Shown: one piece after another, positions 57,393 through 64,000 of the stretch
How positions within the stretch are numbered: the first letter of the stretch is position 1
How the letters are laid out: the number at the start of each line of letters is the position of its first letter
Source: Streptomyces coacervatus
GTDB taxonomy: Bacteria > Actinomycetota > Actinomycetes > Streptomycetales > Streptomycetaceae
Direction: 5' to 3'
NCBI RefSeq assembly: GCF_029223485.1
Contig: NZ_JARHTP010000027.1
Location: 1 to 64,000, forward strand
DNA length: 64,000 nucleotides
Notes under the pieces: generated by a model
Told to the model about the DNA's origin: nothing
Database searches by the model: none
The model's input: the letters and a program-made list of their open reading frames with translations, nothing else
Translations under genes and position numbers: made by a program

Positions 57393-59321
57393 ATGCCGTC
57401 ACCTGCCGGGCACCGCTCCTCCTCGAAGGCCGGTCGACTCGCCGTCAACAGGCGGGGGTTCCTCAAGACCTCCCTGGGCGCCTCGGCCGGTGTGCTGGCC
57501 GCGCCCACCTTCGTGACATGGCTGAGCGCCGCCGACGCCAAGGCCGCCACGATGCCCGCGGCATTCGTCGACGACTACAGGACCAATGTCTCGACGAACC
57601 TCACGCCCGAGACCAACGCGGTCGTCCGCGTGCTCGGCGGGTTCGCGCAGATATGGAAGACGGGCGGCGCCTGGAACACCGGCACGCCCCTGCTGCCCGA
57701 CGTACTGAGCGCCAACATGCGCTACTGCGCCCGGATCACCGGCGCGCGCACGGACGCGCAGGCGAAGGAGGCGTTCCTCTACGACCGCCAGCACCAGAGT
57801 TACGCGATGATCGCGGGCCTGGGGCCGCTGGCCGGCCTGTACAAGGCGGGTGCCAAGGCGGTCACGTCGATCACCAGCGCACCGGACGGCACGCCGCCCG
57901 CCAAGATCGACGACGCGGTGCCGGCGGACGCCCCGGCCGGCTCCGCGCTCGGCGCCGGTTCGCACGACTCCGCGCTCGGCAAGGTGGCCGAACTGGTCGA
58001 CACGGTGCGCGGCCCGTACGCCTCGGGCAACCCGTCCAAGTACGCCTTCCAGTACCCGCGCCCGTGGCGCATGAACGAGGACAGCGAGGTCGTCGACACG
58101 GGGGCGAAGGACGCGCTCGGCTACCCCGTGTACGACTCCGAGGTGGTCGTCGCGCCCCAGCTGCTGCGCCAGCGCGGCACATCCCCGACGGACGACGCCG
58201 GCTTCCCCAGCGGCCACACCAACGCCTTCCACCTGGCGGGCCTGGCCTACGCGTACGCCGTACCGGAGCGCTTCCAGGAGCTGGTGACGCGGGCCATCGA
58301 GCTCGGCCACACGCGGATCATGGCGGGCATGCACTCCCCGGTCGACGTCATGGGCGGCCGCATCATGGCCACCGCCCTCGCCGCCGCCACCCTCGCCGAC
58401 CCGGCCAACGCCGCCCTCAAGGCCGCGGCCCGCGCCCAGGCCCTGGCCTACTTCGAGGCGCAGACCGGCACGACGGCCGACACGCTCTTCGCCTACGCGC
58501 ACTCCGACGCGAGCGACCCCTACGCGGACCGCGAGGCCAATGCCTGTGCGGTCGAGCCGCGCCTGACGTACGTGCTGACCCGGCACGGCCGCAGCGAGCC
58601 ACTCACCGTGCCGAAGGGCGCGGAGGTGCTGCTGGAGACGCGGCTGCCGTATCTGGACGCGGACCAGCGGCGCGAGGTGCTGCGCACCACGGCGCTGCCC
58701 TCCGGGTATGTGCTGCTGGACGGCTTCGAGCAGTGGGGGCGGCTCAACCTGTTCGCCGCGGCGGACGGTTACGGCGCCTTCGACTCCGACGTGACCGTCA
58801 CGCTGGACGCGGCCGCGGGCGGTTTCGGCGCCGCCGACAGCTGGCGCAACGACATCTGCGGCGACGGCGGGCTGGCCAAGCAGGGCAGCGGCACCCTAGC
58901 GCTGACCGGCCACAACACATACACGGGCGGCACCGTGGTGAAGGACGGCGTGCTGGTCGCCGCCTCGTCCCACGCGCTGGGTCACGGCGCTGTGCGGGTC
59001 TCGGGCGGCACGCTGCGGCTGGAGCGGTCCGTGCAGGTGCACGGCGGATACTCCCAGGAGTCGGGCGCGCTGGAGCTGACGCTCCGCTCGGGCCACGAAC
59101 CGGCCCTGGAGGTCACTCGCCGGGCGGTGCTGGGCATGGGCAGCGTCCTGTCGCTTCACCTCGACGCCGAACGGCCGCCGGCCGCGGGCAGCACGGTGCG
59201 GGTCCTGTCCGCTGCGGGGCTGCGCGGCCAGTTCGACCGCGTCGAGCTGAACTCCGACCGGCTGCGGGCCGTACCCGTCTACACGACGGAAGGTCTGTCG
59301 GTACGACTCCTGAAGCGGTAA
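57393..59321 (+). CDS. Tat-exported PAP2 phosphatase with beta-strand repeat tail
   Basis: 642 residues from the ATG at 57393, with GAGAGG 7 bases upstream. A Tat signal (NRRGFLKTSLGASAG) leads to a vanadium-haloperoxidase-like PAP2 domain: KYAFQYPRPWR, AGFPSGHTNAFHLAGLAY with the catalytic His, and RIMAGMHSPVDVMGG with the nucleophile His. These are the three acid-phosphatase motifs. The C-terminal 130 residues include LAKQGSGTLALTGHNTYTGG, a clear autotransporter-associated beta-strand repeat, rare on a Gram-positive enzyme. Acts outside the membrane on phosphoesters, possibly nucleotides or phosphosugars. Confidence 0.88.
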   Translation: MPSPAGHRSSSKAGRLAVNRRGFLKTSLGASAGVLAAPTFVTWLSAADAKAATMPAAFVDDYRTNVSTNLTPETNAVVRVLGGFAQIWKTGGAWNTGTPLLPDVLSANMRYCARITGARTDAQAKEAFLYDRQHQSYAMIAGLGPLAGLYKAGAKAVTSITSAPDGTPPAKIDDAVPADAPAGSALGAGSHDSALGKVAELVDTVRGPYASGNPSKYAFQYPRPWRMNEDSEVVDTGAKDALGYPVYDSEVVVAPQLLRQRGTSPTDDAGFPSGHTNAFHLAGLAYAYAVPERFQELVTRAIELGHTRIMAGMHSPVDVMGGRIMATALAAATLADPANAALKAAARAQALAYFEAQTGTTADTLFAYAHSDASDPYADREANACAVEPRLTYVLTRHGRSEPLTVPKGAEVLLETRLPYLDADQRREVLRTTALPSGYVLLDGFEQWGRLNLFAAADGYGAFDSDVTVTLDAAAGGFGAADSWRNDICGDGGLAKQGSGTLALTGHNTYTGGTVVKDGVLVAASSHALGHGAVRVSGGTLRLERSVQVHGGYSQESGALELTLRSGHEPALEVTRRAVLGMGSVLSLHLDAERPPAAGSTVRVLSAAGLRGQFDRVELNSDRLRAVPVYTTEGLSVRLLKR

Positions 59322-59363
59322 CGCACGGGAGGCGGGAGCTGATGCGAAAGTAGGGCTCATGGG

Positions 59364-61118
59364 ATGGGTCCGGATCACTCCCGCCCCCTCGCGGTCCGTG
59401 TCACCGCGGGGCGGATGATGGCGCACGAACAGCACTCGGTCCTCAAGCCGGGCAGACGCGACGACGAGGAACACCCGCCGCCGCGGGCGAGGTCCGCCGG
59501 CCCTGCACGGGGCCCCCGCAGGCGGTGGCTGGTCCCGCTGCTGGTGTTCGTGCTGCTCGCCCAGATGGCCGCGGCCATGGTGACCACCGCCGTGCAGCAG
59601 ACGCCGACGATCGACGAGCCGATCTACGTCGCCACGGCCGCCGACTACCTTCACGAGCACCGCATCCGCTTCAACCCCGAGCACCCACCGCTCGGCAAGC
59701 TGGTGATCGCGGTCGGGGTGGCGATCGCCGACCCGCACGTCGACACGTCGTACAAGGGCGACCAGAGCCGCTTCGGGGCGCATCTGCTGTACACCTCGGG
59801 CAACGACCCGTGGCGGCTGATGTTCTGGGCCCGGCTGCCGATGATCGTGCTGACACTGCTCTTCGGGCTCGTGGTCTTCGCCTTCGCCCGTGAACTCGCG
59901 GGCGCGGCGGCCGGGTTGACCGCCCTCGCCCTGTACGCCTTCTCCCCCGACGTGATCGCACACGGCTCGCTTGCCACGCTCGATGTGCCGGCGGCCGGTT
60001 TCGTGCTGACGTCGGCGTGGCTGCTGTGGCGGGCGCGGCGGCGGCCCCGGCTGTATGTGCCGCTGGGCGGTGTGGCGCTCGGGGCGGGGCTCGCCACCAA
60101 GATGAGCGTGCTGCCGGTGGTTCCGGTGCTGATGGCGCTGGCCGCCTGGTCGGTGTGGCGGGCCGGGGCGGAGGGCCGGCGCAGAGCGCTGCTGCGGGCG
60201 GGCGCGGGGGCGGCCGTCGTGGCGGTGGTGGCCGTGGCGGTCGTATGGGCCTCGTATCTGGTGGTCGATCCGCGCCTGCGGTGGACGCCCGGGCAGTCCC
60301 TTCAGCCGGTGCCCGCGGTGCACGGGCTGAAGGGACTGCTGGTGCGGCTGCTGCCGTTCCCGGCGTCGTACCGGGACGGGATGCGCATCCAGTTCGGGCT
60401 GGAGAACTACCCGTGGAAGGGCTTCCTGTTCGGCCAGCTGTACACCGGTTCCCGCTGGTACTACCTGCCGGCCGCGCTGCTGGTGAAGACGCCGCTCGGC
60501 ATGCTCGCCCTGTGGGCCGCCGGTGCCGTGGTGCTGGTGGCGGTGCGGCGGCTGCGGCCCGCCGCGCCGTATGTGCTGGTGCCCGCCGGTGTGCTGCTGG
60601 CCGCGGCCATGACGGGGTCACGGGACTTCGGGACCCGGTACGCGATTTTCGTGCCGATGTTCCTGGCGGTCGCCGCGGGCTGTGTGCTCGCCGTGCGGTG
60701 GCGGTGGGCGCCCCTCGTGACGGGAGCCCTGGTGCTGTTCGTGGCGGTCAGCTCGCTGCTGACGTATCCCTACTATCTGCCGTACTCCAACGAGGCGTTC
60801 GGCGGTCCCGCCAAGACGCATCTGCGGCTGCACGACTCCAACGTGGACTGGGGCCAGGACCTGGGCCGACTCGCCGACCGGCTGCACAACCGGTATCGGG
60901 GCGAGCGGATCTGGCTGGTGTACAAGGGCAGCGGTGTGCCGTCGTACTACGGCATCCACGCGTCCGATCCGCGCAACGTGCCCCCGCGTCGGGTGCACGG
61001 GCTGCTGGTCGTGTCGGACTCCGCGGTTGCCAAGGCGCGAGGCCCGCTGGGCGCGTTGATCCGCAACAGTCGTCCGATCGACGACGTCGGTCATTCGATC
61101 ACGATCTATCGCCGGTGA
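59364..61118 (+). CDS. Membrane glycosyltransferase, PMT/ArnT-like (GT39/83)
   Basis: 584 residues. A charged N-terminal tail (about 50 residues) precedes about 11-12 hydrophobic helices. QQTPTIDEPIYVATAADYL in the first external loop carries the Asp-Glu of GT-C enzymes, and NPEHPPLGKLVIAVGVAI matches PMT_2 proteins. Near the C-terminus HDSNVDWGQDLGRLADRL is typical of this actinobacterial group. It should transfer a sugar from a polyprenyl-phosphate donor to an extracellular acceptor. It differs from the Pmt at 9453 in motif context and likely has another acceptor. ATG at 59364 is 42 bases after the PAP2 stop; ATG 59418 is possible. Confidence 0.82.
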   Translation: MGPDHSRPLAVRVTAGRMMAHEQHSVLKPGRRDDEEHPPPRARSAGPARGPRRRWLVPLLVFVLLAQMAAAMVTTAVQQTPTIDEPIYVATAADYLHEHRIRFNPEHPPLGKLVIAVGVAIADPHVDTSYKGDQSRFGAHLLYTSGNDPWRLMFWARLPMIVLTLLFGLVVFAFARELAGAAAGLTALALYAFSPDVIAHGSLATLDVPAAGFVLTSAWLLWRARRRPRLYVPLGGVALGAGLATKMSVLPVVPVLMALAAWSVWRAGAEGRRRALLRAGAGAAVVAVVAVAVVWASYLVVDPRLRWTPGQSLQPVPAVHGLKGLLVRLLPFPASYRDGMRIQFGLENYPWKGFLFGQLYTGSRWYYLPAALLVKTPLGMLALWAAGAVVLVAVRRLRPAAPYVLVPAGVLLAAAMTGSRDFGTRYAIFVPMFLAVAAGCVLAVRWRWAPLVTGALVLFVAVSSLLTYPYYLPYSNEAFGGPAKTHLRLHDSNVDWGQDLGRLADRLHNRYRGERIWLVYKGSGVPSYYGIHASDPRNVPPRRVHGLLVVSDSAVAKARGPLGALIRNSRPIDDVGHSITIYRR

Positions 61119-61260
61119 CAGGTGGCAGCAGGTCCCGGCACCGGAAGCGGCGGGCAACCTGAGGATCCGTCCGGCGAACGCCGGATGCTCCGTACAAGCC
61201 CTGGTCACGACGGTGTGTGAGCTATGTTGAAGCACTGTGGGAGACAAAGGAGGCACACCG

Positions 61261-62184
61261 GTGCCATCGCCGCAGCAGGCACGCGCACAGGCATCCGCGA
61301 TCACCTCGGGCAAGACCGCTCCGGAGGCCGAGGCCGCCCCGGCCTCCCAGCTCAGGACGCTCTTCGACCGGCCCCGGCTCTCCCCCGGCCAGCGGCGCAT
61401 CGCCCAGTATCTGATCGAGCACATCACCGAAGCCGCGTTCCTTTCGATCACCGACCTCGCCGAGCGCGTCGGTGTGAGCCAGCCCTCGGTGACGCGTTTC
61501 GCCGCGGCGGTCGGCTTCAGCGGCTACCCCGCGCTGCGCGAGAAGCTCCAGTCGATCGCGCTGCGCACCCTGGCCGGCGGACCCGGCACGACCGAGGAGA
61601 ACGTCAGCAACGAGCTACAGGCCGCGGTCGACGCGGAGGTCGAGAACCTGGAGAACCTGCGGCGCGACTTCGCCGACCCCGACCAGCTGATCGAGCTCGG
61701 CCGCAAGCTGTCGGCGTCGACGCCTCTGACCCTCCTGGGGCTGCGCATCTCGGCCTCGCTCGCCGAGTACTTCGCCTACGCCGCGCGCCGTATCCATCCG
61801 GACGTGCGGTTGGTGACGCGGGGCGGAAGTGTCGCCTACGACGCACTGTTGCAGTCGCGTGAGGCGGGAGGTACGTGGGTGCTGGCGTTCTCGATGCCCC
61901 GGCACGCACAGGAGACCCTCACGGCCGTGCGGGTCGCGCGCAGCGCCGGTTTGAAGGTCGCCCTGGTCACGGACCTGGCGCTGGGGCTCCTGGCCGACGA
62001 GGCGGATGTCGTGCTCGCCACCGGCACCGGCTCCCGCCTGGTCTTCGACTCCTATGCGGCACCCGGCGTGATCGCCGCCGCGTTGCTGCAGGCCATGACC
62101 GACGCCGACCCCGAGCGCACCCAGGCGCGGCTCGAGGAGTACGAGCAGATCTCCGACCAGCATCAGTTCTTCCTGCGCGACTGA
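61261..62184 (+). CDS. RpiR/MurR-family transcriptional regulator
   Basis: 307 residues from the GTG at 61261, which has AAAGGAGG 7 bases upstream; a GTG eight codons earlier lacks this. An N-terminal HTH_6 domain (LSPGQRRIAQYLIEHITEAA, ITDLAERVGVSQPSVTRFAA) is followed by a SIS sugar-phosphate isomerase-like domain (TLLGLRISASLAEYFAYAAR, VLAFSMPRHAQETLTAV). RpiR proteins sense sugar phosphates such as GlcNAc-6-P or MurNAc-6-P and control amino-sugar or cell-wall recycling genes. No etherase or deaminase gene is adjacent, so the target is elsewhere or in the glycan locus. Confidence 0.9.
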   Translation: MPSPQQARAQASAITSGKTAPEAEAAPASQLRTLFDRPRLSPGQRRIAQYLIEHITEAAFLSITDLAERVGVSQPSVTRFAAAVGFSGYPALREKLQSIALRTLAGGPGTTEENVSNELQAAVDAEVENLENLRRDFADPDQLIELGRKLSASTPLTLLGLRISASLAEYFAYAARRIHPDVRLVTRGGSVAYDALLQSREAGGTWVLAFSMPRHAQETLTAVRVARSAGLKVALVTDLALGLLADEADVVLATGTGSRLVFDSYAAPGVIAAALLQAMTDADPERTQARLEEYEQISDQHQFFLRD

Positions 62185-62249
62185 TCCGGCGCCGGCGACC
62201 GATCCGGTGTTACGGCGGAATTACAAAGGGACCTTTCACAACATACTGC

Positions 62250-62267
62250 GCATGAATGTTTTCATGC
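62250..62267. promoter_or_regulatory. GCATGAA inverted repeat
   Basis: GCATGAA and TTCATGC are perfect 7-bp arms around TGTT, 66 bases after the RpiR stop. It could be an operator for an upstream-facing or downstream promoter in the AT-rich stretch. Confidence 0.45.
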
Positions 62268-62522
62268 TTCTTGCAAACCGGACGGCATATATAAATACTT
62301 CTCACGGATCGCGCACCGGCCAACTCCGGGACACGTTCCGTACCCCCGTCCCCACCCCGCATCGCCCGGAGAAAGCCGACGGTCCGCCCATGCGTCTGCA
62401 CCATCCGCCGCGCCGGCACCGTCTGCCCTCCCGGGCCCCTGCACGGGCACCCGAAGCCGCCGTCTCCTACCCGCGTCGGCGCTCAGGGTGTTCGGTCGGG
62501 CCTCGCCTCTGCGAGCGCCCTT

Positions 62523-62556
62523 GGCGGCCCCGGTCATCCCCTAGACCGGGGCCGCC
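62523..62556. terminator. Hairpin terminator before the 122-residue protein gene
   Basis: GGCGGCCCCGGTC and GACCGGGGCCGCC form a perfect 13-bp stem with the 8-base loop ATCCCCTA. It lies 52 bases before the next start and 339 bases after the RpiR stop, so it could end the RpiR transcript, end a small RNA, or attenuate the next gene. Confidence 0.75.
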
Positions 62557-62607
62557 CGCCCTCGTCGGACCACCCCACACGACGCCGCACACCCGGAAGC
62601 GATGATC

Positions 62608-62976
62608 ATGCAACTGACGACCACGCGTATCAGCCCGGACTGGCCGTGCCAGGTCAAGACGCCCGGCTCCTTCGACTGGGAGCGCTCGGCGGCCAGGTGG
62701 CTGCGCGAACTGGTGCCGGCCCGCTACGGCAGCTACCCGGCCCTGATCCGCCACCCCGTGCTGCTGGCCCGCCATGCACAGATCCAGGTGCAGCACGAGA
62801 TCCGGGTCGCGCGCACCGCCCTGCAGACGGCACGCGCCGACCTCCCGGCACTCGGCCTGCCCGAGTCGGTCATCGAGCACACGATCAAGCTGTACGCGGC
62901 GGAGGTGCTGCAGCTCCAGCACATCGCACGCAGCGTCCGGGCGGTCTCCCAGGCCCTGGTCGACTCGGGGCGCTGA
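62608..62976 (+). CDS. Conserved small Streptomyces protein, function unknown
   Basis: 122 residues from the ATG at 62608, which has GGAAG 8 bases upstream; an ATG two codons earlier is too close to it. It opens QLTTTRISPDWPCQVKTPGS and continues with FDWERSAARWLRELVPARYG and a long helical region (IRHPVLLARHAQIQVQHEIR, SVIEHTIKLYAAEVLQLQHI). No membrane segment. I recall near-identical proteins in many Streptomyces, so it is well conserved, but no function is known to me. Confidence 0.78.
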   Translation: MQLTTTRISPDWPCQVKTPGSFDWERSAARWLRELVPARYGSYPALIRHPVLLARHAQIQVQHEIRVARTALQTARADLPALGLPESVIEHTIKLYAAEVLQLQHIARSVRAVSQALVDSGR

Positions 62977-63859
62977 CGGCGGCCGGCTTCGGCGGGAGCA
63001 ACCGGGGCCGGCAAGGCCACGATCGCAGGCCGCCCCGGGCGCGACGCTCGACGCGTGATGAGCAGCCCGCCGGGCCGGCGGAGTCCCGCGCCGCACCGGA
63101 CACCGTCGCACGAGCCAGGGTGGCCGCCGAGCAGTATGCCGGGACGGCCGACTGCACGACCCGGCCGCCAAGCCGACCGTCCCGGAACAGGACAAGGGCG
63201 CGGTGATGGCCCTGCCCAGCTGCTCTACGGACGCCGCGGAGGGGGGCGCCGCGGCGGCGCGCGGAGGCCGGTGACCGCTCACCGCACGAGAACTGCCGGC
63301 TCACGCTCGGCGGCCCGGCACCGCCGCCGGGCGGCACGGCCCGCGAGCGGGAGCCCGGCGTCTCCCCCGAATCGGCCCTCTTCCATGATTCCGCCGCCAC
63401 GACCGAGCCCGCTCCGTCCGCCGAGCCCGCCGCACTCCGCAGAGTGCGCCGCCTGCACCGTCCCCCATGAGCCACGGTTGCATCCGCGCTCAACTCGGCC
63501 TCCGCCCACGACGATTCGGCAGCTCGCGGCCCCCTCGGGGGGGAACTCGTCCGCGACGCCACACCGCAGGATCTCGCCCGGTGCCTGCTTGAGCACCTTG
63601 CTCGGAGGCGGGTGCCTACGCGGTCATGATCTATGCGCCGCTACCCACCGGAGGCCTCGGAGTCTGGAGGGTCTCGACCGGGGCCTCAAGCGGCTCTCCG
63701 AGGCTGTTCCGAGCCGCCGCACCGACGAGCCCGGCTCCCGGGGGTCGCTGCTCGCCGCGATGCCGGAGGGTGAGCGGTGGGACGGCGTCTGGCTGCTCGG
63801 CGTCCGGGTTCCGGTGGACCCGCAGCAGGCGGCGGTGCGGGCCGGTGGCCGGTCGCCGT
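62977..63859. other. No recognisable gene; possibly decayed coding DNA
   Basis: 883 bases. Long open frames occur on both strands but read as Pro/Arg/Ala-rich shadows of high GC, without family motifs, ribosome sites or signal peptides. Fragments such as SLEGLDRGLKRLSEAVP and PEGERWDGVWLLGVRVPVD near 63680-63830 look protein-like but belong to no frame of useful length. Either intergenic or a badly decayed gene. Confidence 0.4.
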
Positions 63860-64000
63860 TCAGTCGTCGCCGCGGTGGCGCCAGTACCAGAACACGCCCA
63901 CGACCAGGGCCAGCAGAAAGACGGTGGGCAGGACCAGGCCCGGGATGCGGGAGCCGTTCATGGGCGTGGCTTTCGGGTTGGGCGGGCGGGGCGCCGCATT
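63860..64000 (-). CDS. C-terminus of a membrane-anchored protein (partial)
   Basis: The frame is open to the window edge. It encodes a Pro-rich stretch (NAAPRPPNPKATP), then GSRIPGLVLPTVFLLALVVG, VFWYWRHRGDD and a stop. This is a typical C-terminal membrane anchor of an exported protein, with the positive residues inside. An internal ATG at 63961 would give a 33-residue single-helix protein, but without a ribosome site, so truncation by the window is more likely. The identity of the exported domain is not visible. Confidence 0.55.
   Translation of the reverse strand, partial: NAAPRPPNPKATPMNGSRIPGLVLPTVFLLALVVGVFWYWRHRGDD

Larger units (their letters stand above)
62185..62607. other. AT-rich intergenic region, possible RNA gene
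   Basis: 423 bases without a credible protein gene. The left 130 bases are unusually AT-rich for this genome, with AAAGG-GA-CCTTT (62225), a GCATGAA/TTCATGC inverted repeat (62250-62267) and CATATATAAATAC near 62285. The right end has a 13-bp stem terminator. A transcript starting near 62295 and stopping at 62556 would be about 260 nt and non-coding, or could be the leader of the next gene. Confidence 0.4.

Noticed and set aside
62646..63562. Long frames on both strands after the 122-residue gene
   Set aside because: No ribosome sites, motifs or sensible composition; treated as non-coding or decayed.

Overview
The window is high-G+C DNA with strong GC bias at third codon positions, GTG/TTG starts, AGGAGG-type ribosome binding sites and many families typical of Streptomyces: DUF1996 and DUF5133 proteins, SpoIIE-type phosphatases, twin-arginine secreted enzymes, a graspetide pair and a CUT1 sugar importer without its own ATPase. 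I read it as a Streptomyces chromosome segment, probably in an accessory arm region because it is rich in secreted hydrolases and decayed genes. No tRNA, rRNA, CRISPR array or complete insertion sequence was seen.

Layout. 0-9 kb: a sortase-anchored DUF1996 surface protein diverges from a secreted GH18-GH55-ThuA set, followed by a GH92 mannosidase; together these suit attack on fungal walls (chitin, beta-1,3-glucan, mannan). 9-14 kb: a protein O-mannosyltransferase, a GNAT enzyme, a cytochrome P450 and two decayed genes. 14-20 kb: two large multidomain PP2C-type sensor phosphatases. 20-29 kb: a chitosanase with a palindromic operator, a ferredoxin-NADP reductase, a PLP enzyme, a flavin monooxygenase, a secreted lamin-tail protein, and a PadR regulator coupled to a membrane protein. 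29.5-31.2 kb: a two-gene graspetide (ATP-grasp RiPP) locus. 31-42.7 kb: small conserved proteins, an ABC transporter remnant interrupted by a palindromic mini-repeat, two oxidoreductases, a third SpoIIE phosphatase, an MMPL transporter, a sulfite-oxidase-like enzyme and a soluble transhydrogenase. 43-47.5 kb: an amino-acid permease, an uncharacterised protein, an orphan proteasome beta subunit, a SnoaL-like protein and a P-loop kinase. 47.5-57 kb: a glycan uptake and degradation locus (two helical-toroid enzymes, two permeases, a lipoprotein binding protein, a ROK regulator, a BadF-type sugar kinase). 57-64 kb: a Tat-exported PAP2 phosphatase, a GT39-type membrane glycosyltransferase, an RpiR regulator, a conserved small protein, a stretch with no recognisable gene, and the C-terminus of a membrane-anchored protein at the edge.

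Most interesting points: (1) the proteasome beta subunit lies away from prcA/pup/arc and has Phe45 and Val49 in its S1 pocket, the two changes I recall as giving inhibitor resistance in SalI of Salinispora; (2) the graspetide locus has a precursor and an ATP-grasp ligase but no methyltransferase; (3) the glycan locus carries two enzymes of unassigned family. Three genes (aldo/keto reductase, phospholipase C, ABC transporter) are reduced by internal deletions, a repeated mode of decay in this segment.
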